This document shows, one piece after another, positions 24,295-32,581 of a stretch of DNA of 32,837 bases. Numbering within the stretch: the stretch's first letter is position 1; each line of letters begins with the position of its first letter. The position numbers and the translations under genes were made by a program. The stretch lies in the NCBI GenBank assembly GCA_934647165.1, contig CAKUFA010000029.1, positions 1-32,837 of the forward strand, in the 5' to 3' direction. Below the pieces are notes generated by a model that was not told where the DNA came from, did not search any database, and saw only the letters and a program-made list of their open reading frames with translations. Origin of the DNA: an uncultured Clostridia bacterium. Its GTDB lineage: Bacteria > Bacillota > Clostridia > Christensenellales > Aristaeellaceae.

Positions 24295-25032
24295 ATGATT
24301 GAGTTTCAGCACGTCACAAAACGCTACGGAAAGAACAGCGAACCGTCCGTGAAGGATTTGTGCCTGACAGTGGATGCAGGCTGCGTATTTGGTTTTCTGG
24401 GTCCCAACGGCGCAGGAAAAACGACGACTATCCGGATGCTGACGGGCATTTTGCAGCCGACGGAGGGCGATGTGCTGGTGGACGGCCACAGCATGAAGCA
24501 CGAACCGCTGGCAGCAAAACGCCTTATTGGTTTTGTGCCTGATGAGCATGAAACCTATGACCGGCTGACAGGCATGGAATACCTGAATTTTATAGCGGAT
24601 ATGTATCTTGTGAGCAAGGCGGATCGCGGTGAACGCATTGCGAAATATCTGGACATGTTTGAACTGAAGAAGGCTGCAGGCGATCAGGTTCGCAGCTATT
24701 CCCGCGGAATGAAGCAGAAGCTGACGGTTATTGGCGCGCTGCTGCATGATCCGGCCGTGTGGGTGCTGGATGAACCCATGGTAGGGCTTGATCCACGTGC
24801 ATCGCATTTGCTGAAAGAGGAAATGCGCCGCCGGGCAGATGCCGGTGCCACGGTCTTTTTCTCTACCCATGTGCTGGAAGTGGCAGAAAAGCTGTGTGAT
24901 AAAGTAGGCATTATTGACCATGGAAAGATGATTGTCTGCGGAACGCTGGAAGAACTGCGCGGAACCAAGGGGGATGAAAGCCTGGAGAAGCTCTTCCTTG
25001 AGCTGACGGATGCGGAGGAGGATAAAGCATGA
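24295..25032 (+). CDS. ABC transporter ATP-binding protein (ABC-2 type)
   Basis: A 245-residue ATPase with Walker A GPNGAGKTT (about 36-44), an SYSRGMKQK signature in place of LSGGQ and Walker B VWVLDEPMVGLD, followed by the switch histidine in FFSTHV. The divergent signature is common in ABC-2 exporters. AGGAGG lies 8 bases before ATG 24295; the longer frame from 24181 crosses the promoter and is not used. Its TGA overlaps the permease ATG by four bases, so the two subunits are coupled. Likely export of a drug, peptide or lipid; the substrate is unknown. Confidence 0.95.
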   Translation: MIEFQHVTKRYGKNSEPSVKDLCLTVDAGCVFGFLGPNGAGKTTTIRMLTGILQPTEGDVLVDGHSMKHEPLAAKRLIGFVPDEHETYDRLTGMEYLNFIADMYLVSKADRGERIAKYLDMFELKKAAGDQVRSYSRGMKQKLTVIGALLHDPAVWVLDEPMVGLDPRASHLLKEEMRRRADAGATVFFSTHVLEVAEKLCDKVGIIDHGKMIVCGTLEELRGTKGDESLEKLFLELTDAEEDKA

Positions 25033-26705
25033 GTGCCTACGGGACGCTGACGCGGTTGATGCTGCGCAATCGCCTGTCCGCTATGCGCCCGAGCAGCTGG
25101 CGCAGCGCCGATGGCCGCATTGAGGGGAAGCGTGTGTTCAGCATGTTGATGCTGGCGCTGCTTGTGCTCATTGTGGTGGGCACGATGGGCCTGATATCCT
25201 TCGGGCTGTTTTATGCGCTGGAGAGCGTAGGCCGGATGTGGCTGCTGCCTGCGTTGGCACTTGTTGTCAACATGGTTGGCATGCTGCTGCTGAGCCTGTA
25301 CTATGTGCTGGGCAGCCTGTATTTGGGAAAGGACACGGTGTGGCTGGCCTGCCTGCCGGCAAAATCCGGCACGGTCATGCTGGCTAAGCTTACGGAAATT
25401 TACCTTGGAGAAATGCTTCTTGGTGCAGGTGTACTGCTGCCGGGGGCAATCATGTGCGGCATATCTGCGGGTATGGGCGTTGCCTATTGGGTGCGCCTGG
25501 CGGTGGTGACATTGCTTGTGCCTGTTATTCCGCTCAGCATTTTGACGCTTCTTGCCACATTGCTGGCAGGATCTACAGCCATGTCCCGTCATCGGGAAGG
25601 ACTTACCATGGTGATGTCCCTCCTGTTTTTCGTATTGGTGATGATGGGGCAGCTAGCCTTGCAGCGCGCTATTCCTGATGAGGCGGGCGCAGAGTTCTTT
25701 GCGCAGATTCTGCTGGATAAGGAAGCGCTGATTGATCGCATGACAGGCTATTTCCCGCCTGTGCAGTGGGCACTAAGAGGATTGCGAGGCGATTGGGCGC
25801 AATTGGGGCTGTTTGCATTGACGTGCCTTGGTGCAGCCACATTCTGCCGGGCAGTGATCGGGCCGAGATATCTCAATATTGCACTCAGGCAGCAGGAAAC
25901 GGGCAAACGCCGCAAGGCGGTTCACATGGATGCGGGCAGTTATCGCGGCCGGAGTCAGCTGTCGGCGCTTGTGCACCTGGAGTGGCTGGAACTCAAACGA
26001 ACTTCCGTATATGTGGTGAACGGCCTGTCAGGCGTTATCAGCATGCCGCTTGTGCTAGGAATTCTGTATTTTACAGGCTCCAACGGCGGCGAAGTGGACA
26101 TGCGCCAGCTCATTGGCAGCTTGAAGAATGGCATGGGGCTTTCGGCCATGGATTTCATTTTGCTGATGATGGCAGTATGCTCGCTGGCTGCGTGGGTTAA
26201 CGTGGTGGCGGCTTCCTCCGTGTCGCGGGAACGCAGCCGGTTTGCCTTTGGCAGAACGCTTCCTGTGCAGCCTGCTGTGCGGATGTGTGCAAAGCTCATT
26301 GTTTCCCAGGGCGTAACGCTTGTAGGTTCCGTACTCACCGGTGTCATGGCTGCGCTGCTTACGGGCATTGGAGCCTGGCAGACGCTGCTGGGCATTCTGC
26401 TTTCGCAGCTGCCTGCGCTCGCTCTGACCATGACTGCGCTGGCCATTGATGCAAACCATCCAAGGCTGCATTATGCGAATGAAACCCAAACCATGAAGAA
26501 TAATACCAACGTGGCGATTGCCATGCTGGTGAACACGGTGCAGCTGCTGGTGATAGGCGCGGCTGTAATTCCGGCATGGAACCATGGCGCCCTGACGCGG
26601 ATGCTGGCAGTGATAGGCGCGTCAGTGGTGATGCTTGTCATCTCCTTCATTTGCTATCGCCGCAGTATAAACGTTTATGCTGCCTTTGAGGACAGCGAGG
26701 GTTAA
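25029..26705 (+). CDS. ABC-2 type transporter membrane subunit (putative exporter)
   Basis: A 558-residue integral membrane protein with about twelve hydrophobic segments in two blocks of six: residues about 35-240 and about 340-550. A hydrophilic middle carries basic patches (QQETGKRRK near 290). It is twice the size of a simple ABC-2 permease and looks like a fused double permease, so two ATPases could work with one chain. No catalytic motifs are present. It pairs with the ATPase just upstream (four-base overlap). No clear terminator follows; the hairpin near 26713-26740 has its T-run on the wrong side. Confidence 0.85.
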   Translation: MSAYGTLTRLMLRNRLSAMRPSSWRSADGRIEGKRVFSMLMLALLVLIVVGTMGLISFGLFYALESVGRMWLLPALALVVNMVGMLLLSLYYVLGSLYLGKDTVWLACLPAKSGTVMLAKLTEIYLGEMLLGAGVLLPGAIMCGISAGMGVAYWVRLAVVTLLVPVIPLSILTLLATLLAGSTAMSRHREGLTMVMSLLFFVLVMMGQLALQRAIPDEAGAEFFAQILLDKEALIDRMTGYFPPVQWALRGLRGDWAQLGLFALTCLGAATFCRAVIGPRYLNIALRQQETGKRRKAVHMDAGSYRGRSQLSALVHLEWLELKRTSVYVVNGLSGVISMPLVLGILYFTGSNGGEVDMRQLIGSLKNGMGLSAMDFILLMMAVCSLAAWVNVVAASSVSRERSRFAFGRTLPVQPAVRMCAKLIVSQGVTLVGSVLTGVMAALLTGIGAWQTLLGILLSQLPALALTMTALAIDANHPRLHYANETQTMKNNTNVAIAMLVNTVQLLVIGAAVIPAWNHGALTRMLAVIGASVVMLVISFICYRRSINVYAAFEDSEG

Positions 26706-26754
26706 CCATTTTTTCCCAAATGAAGCCAAATGGGGAAATGAACGTTTCGCAGTC

Positions 26755-26784
26755 TTGACAGGCGGAAGGATCCTGTGATAAAAT
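26755..26784 (+). promoter_or_regulatory. Promoter of the riboswitch-controlled P-type ATPase
   Basis: -35 TTGACA (26755-26760), 18-base spacer, -10 TAAAAT (26779-26784). Transcription would start about 20 bases before the aptamer. Confidence 0.8.
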
Positions 26785-26812
26785 CATGCTCGTCAAGTGA
26801 AAAGAAATTCCC

Positions 26813-26919
26813 GTGAGGGAGTAGTTCACGTTTTCTGCCTGTAAGAAGGGCAAAAAACGGTGCATGTCCAACAACCGGTGGTTTTTCTGCCTGGGCATGG
26901 ATGAAAGAACAAGACTCAT
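26813..26919 (+). promoter_or_regulatory. Mn2+ riboswitch (yybP-ykoY family)
   Basis: P1 is formed by GTGAG (26813-26817) with CTCAT (26915-26919). Directly inside P1 are the conserved strands GGAGTAG (26818-26824) and AACAAGA (26908-26914), the two loops that join to bind Mn2+ in this family. A second long helix is CGTTTT..TGCC (26829-26839) with GGGCA..AAACG (26848-26859). Two further helices are CATGTCC (26863-26869) with GGGCATG (26893-26899) and an inner AACC with GGTT. Members of this family control Mn exporters and P2-type ATPases such as YoaB. The target gene here is exactly such an ATPase. Confidence 0.9.
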
Positions 26920-26968
26920 GTGCAGCTGATTAAGGCATGTAGAAGCTGCGCATGGGTTTTTCTTTTTT
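26917..26968 (+). terminator. Riboswitch expression-platform terminator
   Basis: CATGTGCAGCT (26917-26926) pairs with AGCTGCGCATG (26944-26954) with one G-T pair, followed by GG and TTTTTCTTTTTT. Its first three bases are the 3' strand of aptamer P1. Mn-stabilised P1 would therefore break the terminator: an ON switch, the usual direction for this family. Confidence 0.88.
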
Positions 26969-27009
26969 CAGAACGCTTATCGTGCCGATGGAAAGGAGAT
27001 TCGCATTCC

Positions 27010-29640
27010 ATGAAAAACTATCAACTAACAACACAGGAGACGCTCGAACGCCTGCATGCAACGCCCGAGGGACTCAGCAGTCAGGAAGCGGCTAGGCGGC
27101 TTTCTGAGCACGGCGCAAACCGACTTGCGGAAGGAAAAAAGCAAAGCCTTCTGCATCGCTTTTTGGAGCAGCTGGCCGATCCGATGATGATTGTGCTGCT
27201 GGTGGCCGCAGTGCTGTCGGGAATCACATCTGCTTATGCCGGAGAATCGCTGGCGGATGTGTTCATTATCCTGTTTGTGGTGATGCTCAATGCTGTGCTG
27301 GGCGTTTTGCAGGAGAGCAAGGCGGAAAAGGCCATTGATGCACTGAAAACCATGACGGCCGCCCAGTGCCGTGTGATGCGCGACGGGCAGTTGGCGGTGG
27401 TGAAAAGCGAAGACCTTGTGCCTGGCGATGTAATCCATCTGGAGGCAGGCGATGCGGTTCCGGCGGATGCGCGCGTGCTGGAATGCGCGTCGCTGAAGGT
27501 GGAGGAATCCGCACTGACGGGCGAATCTGTGCCGGTGGAAAAGAACGCTGAGGCGATCAGCGGCGATGACATTCCTTTGGGTGACCGGCATAACATGCTC
27601 TATATGGGTGCAACGGTGGCCTATGGCCGTGCAACAGCCGTTGTGTGCAGCACAGGCATGGACACGGAAATGGGGCGCATTGCTGATGCGCTGACCAAGG
27701 CGCAGGATGAGCAGACGCCCCTGCAAAAACGGTTGGCAGCCCTCAGCCGAACGCTTACGTGGCTGGTGTTGATTATTTGTGCCGTCATGTTCGCCGTTGG
27801 TGTATGGAAGGCGGGAACGTTCACGCTGAATGTTGCCCTGGATACCTTCATGATGGCTGTGAGCCTTGCTGTAGCAGCCATTCCTGAAGGGCTTGCGGCA
27901 GTGGTGACGATTGTGCTGTCCATGGGTGTGACCAAGATGGCGAAGCGGAAAGCGGTGATTCGCCGCTTGACTGCGGTTGAAACGCTGGGTTGCGCGCAGG
28001 TGATTTGTTCGGATAAAACCGGTACGCTGACACAGAATCGTATGACGGTGGTGGATACCTATGGCGAAGATCTGCTGCTGCTGAGCCGGGGCATGGCGCT
28101 GTGTTCTGACGCGGAACTGGATGAAAATCATCAAGCGGTGGGTGAACCCACGGAATGCGCGTTGGTAAATTTCGCCTGGAAGCAGGGACAGGACAAGGGT
28201 GAACTGAAACGGCAATATCCCCGTGTGGCAGAAGCTCCTTTTGACTCTGCTCGCAAGATGATGTCTACCCTGCACGAAGACGCGCATGAAGTTGTGCAAT
28301 TCACTAAGGGCGCACCGGATGAGGTGCTTTCCAGATGCACGCGGATTCTGACAGCGAATGGCTCCAGGGAGATGACGGAAGCTGACCGCGCTGCCATTCT
28401 TGCGGAAAACAAGCGCATGGCGGATAAAGCGCTGCGGGTTCTGGCCCTGGCCATGCGAAAATATGACGCGCAACCGGAGAATGTCCGCCCCGAAAAGCTG
28501 GAGTGTGAGCTGACTTTTGTAGGCATGACGGGCATGATTGACCCCATTCGCCCGGAGGTGAAAGCGGCCGTGGCGCAGTGCCGTCAGGCTGGTATTCGCC
28601 CGGTGATGATTACCGGCGACCATATTGACACCGCCGTGGCGATTGCACGGGAGCTTGGTATTTTGCAAAATGCGGACGAGGCGATTATGGGTCAGGAGCT
28701 CAATCGCTTGTCGGATGCAGAGCTGGATAAGGTGATTGACCGTTACAGCGTGTATGCCCGTGTGCAGCCTGAACATAAGGTGCGCATTGTGGAGGCATGG
28801 AAACGTCGCGGAAAAATTACTGCCATGACGGGTGACGGCGTGAATGATGCACCGAGCATCAAAGCGGCAGATATCGGTATTGGCATGGGCATTACCGGCA
28901 CGGATGTGACCAAGAATGTGGCGGATATGATTTTGGCGGATGATAATTTTGCCACCATCGTAGCCGCAGTGGAAGAAGGACGGCGAATCTACGCCAACAT
29001 CCGCAAAGCGATCCAGTTCCTGCTGTCTTCCAATCTCAGCGAAGTGATGAGTATCTTTACGGCCACGATGCTTGGCTTTACCATCCTGAAACCTGCACAC
29101 ATTTTGTGGATCAATCTCATCACGGACTGTATTCCTGCTCTTGCGCTTGGCATGGAGAATGAGGAAGAAGATATCATGAAAAAAAGCCCTCGGGACGCGA
29201 AGGCAGGCATCTTCTCCGGCGGTGTTGGGTTTGACGCGGTTTATCAGGGTGCGTGGGTGGCGCTTGTTACGCTTGCAGCTTACTTGATTGGCCATTTCAT
29301 GGAAAGCGGACGATGGGAAATAGTAAATAGTGCTGATGGCATGACGATGGCGTTCCTTACCATGTCGATGGCGGAAATTTTCCATGCGTTCAACATGCGC
29401 TCCCGCCGCGGCAGTGTGTTTGCAATGAAAAAGCAGAATGTGTGGCTCTGGGGTGGCATGGCCATGGCACTTGTATTGACCACCGCTGTAATTTATGTAC
29501 CCTTCCTTGTTAAAGCATTTGGATTCACATCCATTTCCTTTGCGGAGTACGCAACGGCCATGGGGCTTGCGTTCAGCGTGATTCCGCTGGTTGAGCTTGT
29601 GAAGCTCATTCAGCGAAAAACAGGCCATGGCGACAGGTAA
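27010..29640 (+). CDS. P2-type cation ATPase, probably Mn2+/Ca2+ exporting
   Basis: An ATP-driven membrane pump of 876 residues, the usual size for SERCA/PMR1-like bacterial ATPases. In order it has an N-terminal cation-ATPase domain, actuator motif TGES (170-173), M4 PEGL (292-295), phosphorylation motif DKTGT (335-339, Asp335), hinge MTGDGVNDAP (606-615), M6 with N702-L-I-T-D706, and a C-terminal four-helix domain. PEGL and NLITD are the ion-site motifs of Ca2+/Mn2+ pumps. AAAGGAG lies 11 bases before ATG 27010; the longer open frame from 26920 runs through the riboswitch terminator and is not used. The Mn2+ riboswitch argues for manganese efflux under Mn excess; Ca2+ transport cannot be excluded. 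Confidence 0.95.
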   Translation: MKNYQLTTQETLERLHATPEGLSSQEAARRLSEHGANRLAEGKKQSLLHRFLEQLADPMMIVLLVAAVLSGITSAYAGESLADVFIILFVVMLNAVLGVLQESKAEKAIDALKTMTAAQCRVMRDGQLAVVKSEDLVPGDVIHLEAGDAVPADARVLECASLKVEESALTGESVPVEKNAEAISGDDIPLGDRHNMLYMGATVAYGRATAVVCSTGMDTEMGRIADALTKAQDEQTPLQKRLAALSRTLTWLVLIICAVMFAVGVWKAGTFTLNVALDTFMMAVSLAVAAIPEGLAAVVTIVLSMGVTKMAKRKAVIRRLTAVETLGCAQVICSDKTGTLTQNRMTVVDTYGEDLLLLSRGMALCSDAELDENHQAVGEPTECALVNFAWKQGQDKGELKRQYPRVAEAPFDSARKMMSTLHEDAHEVVQFTKGAPDEVLSRCTRILTANGSREMTEADRAAILAENKRMADKALRVLALAMRKYDAQPENVRPEKLECELTFVGMTGMIDPIRPEVKAAVAQCRQAGIRPVMITGDHIDTAVAIARELGILQNADEAIMGQELNRLSDAELDKVIDRYSVYARVQPEHKVRIVEAWKRRGKITAMTGDGVNDAPSIKAADIGIGMGITGTDVTKNVADMILADDNFATIVAAVEEGRRIYANIRKAIQFLLSSNLSEVMSIFTATMLGFTILKPAHILWINLITDCIPALALGMENEEEDIMKKSPRDAKAGIFSGGVGFDAVYQGAWVALVTLAAYLIGHFMESGRWEIVNSADGMTMAFLTMSMAEIFHAFNMRSRRGSVFAMKKQNVWLWGGMAMALVLTTAVIYVPFLVKAFGFTSISFAEYATAMGLAFSVIPLVELVKLIQRKTGHGDR

Positions 29641-29649
29641 CCTGTGCAC

Positions 29650-29678
29650 TTGACGCATGGGATAAAGCAGGTTATACT
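29650..29678 (+). promoter_or_regulatory. Promoter of the TetR-type regulator
   Basis: -35 TTGACG (29650-29655), 17-base spacer, -10 TATACT (29673-29678). Confidence 0.85.
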
Positions 29679-29685
29679 TGTTTCA

Positions 29686-29698
29686 TCACGTGCCGTGA
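29686..29698 (+). promoter_or_regulatory. Small inverted repeat at the tetR start site, possible operator
   Basis: TCACG (29686-29690) and CGTGA (29694-29698) around TGC, centred at the expected transcription start and ending against the ribosome binding site GAGGAGG. A TetR dimer binding its own promoter here is plausible, but the arms are short for the family (usually 15-25 bases in all). Confidence 0.3.
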
Positions 29699-29711
29699 GG
29701 AGGAGTGCCGG

Positions 29712-30416
29712 GTGCGAAAAGGAGAAGAAAAGAAGCAGGAGATCCTGACGGTAGCCGAGCGGCTGTTCTGCCTCAAGGGATACCGTGAAACCAGCGTACA
29801 AGACATTTTGGATGTGCTGAAGGCAAGCAAGGGCGGTTTTTACCATTATTTTGAAAGCAAAGAAGCCGTGCTGGAAACTTTGTGCACCGAGCGCGCACAA
29901 AAAGCGAAAGCACAGGCTGAAAGCTGCCAGCGGGAAACACGGGATCCGATCGCGTGCCTGAATGCGGTGATGCATGGCATGATGCCACTCAGACGTGAAG
30001 AGGTACCGTTTCTGACCATGCTCATGCCGCAGATGTTCACTCAGGAAGGTCGAACGGTATGTCTGGCCTACCAGGAAGCGCTGCGCACGGCGTTTTTGCC
30101 CATGATGACCACGGCGCTGGATAATGCCAAGAAAGCTGGTGCCATCGCGCCGCCCGGGACGGAAAATATGGCGGATCTGGTGCTGACATTGCTTAATCGC
30201 TGCTGGTTCCATGTGGCGCAGGGACTGCTGGAAACCATCAAAACAGCGCAGAGACCGGAGCCTGCTGCGCTGCTGGAGAAACTTGGCATTTATCGTGCTG
30301 CTTTGGAAAGGCTGCTGGACGCGCCCCACGGATCAATCGAAATAGTCTCTCTTGCTGAATGGTATGAGGTGGCGCAGGGGATTGAACGGCGGATCAGCCT
30401 GCCGATGGAAGGATAA
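29712..30416 (+). CDS. TetR/AcrR family transcriptional regulator
   Basis: A DNA-binding repressor of 234 residues with a TetR N-terminal helix-turn-helix (about 5-55): ILTVAERLFCLKGYRETSVQ then KGGFYHYFESKEAVLETL. The C-terminal ligand domain is all helical and of no recognised subtype. The start is GTG 29712 with GAGGAGG 8 bases ahead. It has its own promoter and lies 71 bases behind the P-type ATPase in the same direction. Its target is unknown: itself, or a gene outside this stretch; the ATPase already has the riboswitch. Its terminator lies inside the 3' end of the convergent ygiQ-like gene. Confidence 0.92.
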   Translation: MRKGEEKKQEILTVAERLFCLKGYRETSVQDILDVLKASKGGFYHYFESKEAVLETLCTERAQKAKAQAESCQRETRDPIACLNAVMHGMMPLRREEVPFLTMLMPQMFTQEGRTVCLAYQEALRTAFLPMMTTALDNAKKAGAIAPPGTENMADLVLTLLNRCWFHVAQGLLETIKTAQRPEPAALLEKLGIYRAALERLLDAPHGSIEIVSLAEWYEVAQGIERRISLPMEG

Positions 30417-30451
30417 AAAGGACGCCGCTGTCACTCACTTAAGGAAATATG

Positions 30452-32377
30452 TCATTTTTTGCGTGCTTTGGGCTTTGCCCATTTGCTGCGCTGTTCTCTG
30501 GAATGCCTGCCCGGATTTTGCACCGGACGGGCATTTTTTACATGGGCAGGCTTTGCGTTGCCGCGGTATCCTGTTTGAGGGCGGTCGTCTGTCGGCGGTA
30601 CAAGGCATGCGTGGCCATAACCGATGAGATCTTCGCGATCGGCGAGACGAAGTGCCTTTCGGACAAGCGCGCGGTTCTTCACTTCACGATACTGCATCAG
30701 GGCGCGCTGCATGGCCTTATCCTCCGGTGAACGTGCAACGAAAACGGGCTTCATGGTGCGGGGATCAAGGCCTGTATAGAACATAGCGGTGCTCAGTGTA
30801 CCGGGTGTTGGATAAAAGTCCTGCACCTGGTCGGGATAAAAACCGGTGTCACGCAAGTAGCATGCCAACTCAATAGCGGCGTTCAGGTCGCTGCCGGGGT
30901 GGCTGCTCATCAAATAAGGGATGAGATACTGCTTCAAATGCAGCTGCTCGTTGACGGCTTTGTAGCGTTGGCAGAAAGCGTCGTATACATTGCGCCCTGG
31001 TTTTCCCATTTTTTCCAGCACGTAGGGACACACATGCTCCGGCGCAACCTTGAGTTGCCCGGAAATGTGGTGTTCGCATAGCTCTTTCAGAAAGGTTGGA
31101 TCCTTGTCCGCCATGATATAGTCATACCGCAGACCGGAGCGGATGAACACTTTCTTTACCCGAGGCAGGGAACGCAGGCGGCGAAGAATATCGATAAGCT
31201 CCCGATGGGAAACCTCCATGTTTTTGCATGGATGCGGGAAAAGACACTGCCGGTTTTTGCATGCGCCGTGCTTGAGCTGGTTCTTGCATGCAGGGGAGCG
31301 GAAATTGGCAGTCGGGCCGCCCACGTCATGGATGTATCCCTTGAAATTGGGCAATGTAGTGAGAAGACGACCTTCCTCCACGATGGATTCCACACTGCGG
31401 GACTGAATGATGCGTCCCTGATGGAAGGTGATGGCGCAGAAGCTGCACGATCCGAAGCATCCGCGGGTGGAGGCAATGGAGAATTCCACTTCCTGCAGGG
31501 CGGGCACGCCGCCAAGCGCATCATACATGGGATGCCAGCGCCTGGTGTAGGGAAGGGCGTATACATGATCCAGCGCCTCACGAGAAAGCGGCAAAGACGG
31601 CTGATTCTGGATTAGATAACGATCCGTATCCTGCTGCTGGCACATGCGGCGGCCACGGATGGCGTCCTGCTCTTCATACTGTGTCAGAAACGCCCGGGCA
31701 TAGGCTTCCCGATTCTGACTGACCTCTTTGTGCGAGGGCAAAAGAATGCAGCGGTTATCTGCTTCGCGGCTCATGTAGCAAATGCCGCGGATATCCGCAA
31801 GTTCAGCAGGATTCATACCACGGGCAAGCCAACTGGCGCATTCAAGGATGGATGTTTCACCCATGCCATACATCAGCAGCGTTGCACCGGAATCCACCAG
31901 AATGGAATGGCGCACCTTGTCATCCCAGTAATCGTAATGAGAAAAGCGCCTGAGCGACGCTTCCACTCCACCAATCAGGATGGGCACATCCCGATAGGCC
32001 TGACGAATGCGGTTGCAGTATACAATATCCGCCCGGTCAGGCCGCATGCCTGCTTTGCCGCCGGGGGCGTAGGAATCGTCATGGCGGCGCTTTTTCGCCA
32101 CGGTATAATGATTAACCATGCTGTCGATGACACCGGAAGTGACCAAAAACCCAAGCTTTGGACGGCCGAACCGCTTGAAAGCGCTTTCATCCTGCCAAGG
32201 AGGAAGGCATAGCATGGCTACCTTGTAACCTGCTTCCTCAAGGATGCGGCCAATGATGGCATGCCCAAAAGACGGGTGATCCACATAGGCGTCTCCGCAG
32301 ACAAAAACGAAATCCGGCGCATCCCAGCCTTGTTCTTGGACTTCTTCCGGTGTTACGGGTAAAAACTGATGGTTCAT
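30452..32377 (-). CDS. YgiQ family radical SAM protein (UPF0313)
   Basis: A radical SAM enzyme of unknown substrate, 641 residues. The cluster motif is C307-x3-C311-x2-C314 in RGCFGSCSFC. An N-terminal cobalamin-binding-like region precedes it (GDAYVDHPSFGHAIIGRILEEAG, residues 28-50, split by the family pattern). The YgiQ blocks GGVEASLRRFSHYDYW and PNFKGYIHDVGGPTAN are clear, as is a cysteine group (ACKNQLKHGACKNRQC) after the SAM core. The tail from about 600 is lysine/arginine-rich and disordered. ATG 32377 has GCAGGAGG 6 bases upstream. The last 90 bases overlap the tetR terminator on the other strand. The family's biochemical role is not established. Confidence 0.93.
   Translation of the reverse strand: MNHQFLPVTPEEVQEQGWDAPDFVFVCGDAYVDHPSFGHAIIGRILEEAGYKVAMLCLPPWQDESAFKRFGRPKLGFLVTSGVIDSMVNHYTVAKKRRHDDSYAPGGKAGMRPDRADIVYCNRIRQAYRDVPILIGGVEASLRRFSHYDYWDDKVRHSILVDSGATLLMYGMGETSILECASWLARGMNPAELADIRGICYMSREADNRCILLPSHKEVSQNREAYARAFLTQYEEQDAIRGRRMCQQQDTDRYLIQNQPSLPLSREALDHVYALPYTRRWHPMYDALGGVPALQEVEFSIASTRGCFGSCSFCAITFHQGRIIQSRSVESIVEEGRLLTTLPNFKGYIHDVGGPTANFRSPACKNQLKHGACKNRQCLFPHPCKNMEVSHRELIDILRRLRSLPRVKKVFIRSGLRYDYIMADKDPTFLKELCEHHISGQLKVAPEHVCPYVLEKMGKPGRNVYDAFCQRYKAVNEQLHLKQYLIPYLMSSHPGSDLNAAIELACYLRDTGFYPDQVQDFYPTPGTLSTAMFYTGLDPRTMKPVFVARSPEDKAMQRALMQYREVKNRALVRKALRLADREDLIGYGHACLVPPTDDRPQTGYRGNAKPAHVKNARPVQNPGRHSREQRSKWAKPKARKK
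30503..30539 (+). terminator. Intrinsic terminator of the TetR gene, inside the ygiQ-like gene
   Basis: ATGCCTGCCCGG (30503-30514) pairs with CCGGACGGGCAT (30523-30534) with one mismatch and one G-T pair, followed by TTTTT. It lies within the coding part for the YgiQ tail on the opposite strand. Confidence 0.72.
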
Positions 32378-32406
32378 TTTCAGCCTCCTGCTTTTCTCCG
32401 CTTTCC

Positions 32407-32435
32407 ATTGTAGAAGATGGGTCGAAAGATGTCAA
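32407..32435 (-). promoter_or_regulatory. Promoter of the ygiQ-like gene
   Basis: On the minus strand -35 TTGACA (32435-32430), 17-base spacer, -10 TACAAT (32412-32407). Confidence 0.88.
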
Positions 32436-32470
32436 GGTTTAGGCGATAGCATGAAAAATGAAAATTGGGC

Positions 32471-32500
32471 TGTACAAAAAGGTAAACGGCATGGTACAAT
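32471..32500 (+). promoter_or_regulatory. Probable promoter of deoD
   Basis: -35 TGTACA (32471-32476, four of six consensus bases), 18-base spacer, -10 TACAAT (32495-32500). The 81-base leader holds only a small GCCG/CGGC hairpin near 32540-32553. Confidence 0.55.
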
Positions 32501-32581
32501 AAGAAAAGGAAAGCACATGGCAAAACAAAGCGGGGGCAGTGCCGCCTTCCGGCTTTTCGAATGAAAGGAGAGTTTTTCAAC

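Noticed and set aside
26709..26745. Hairpin-like CATTT..CCC with GGGGAAATG after the ABC-2 permease
   Set aside because: The T-run lies within the 5' arm and none follows the 3' arm, so it is not a proper terminator on the plus strand.
27025..29658. 877-codon open frame antisense to the P-type ATPase
   Set aside because: Histidine/arginine/glutamine-rich composition typical of the opposite strand of a GC-rich gene; the plus strand has all ATPase motifs.
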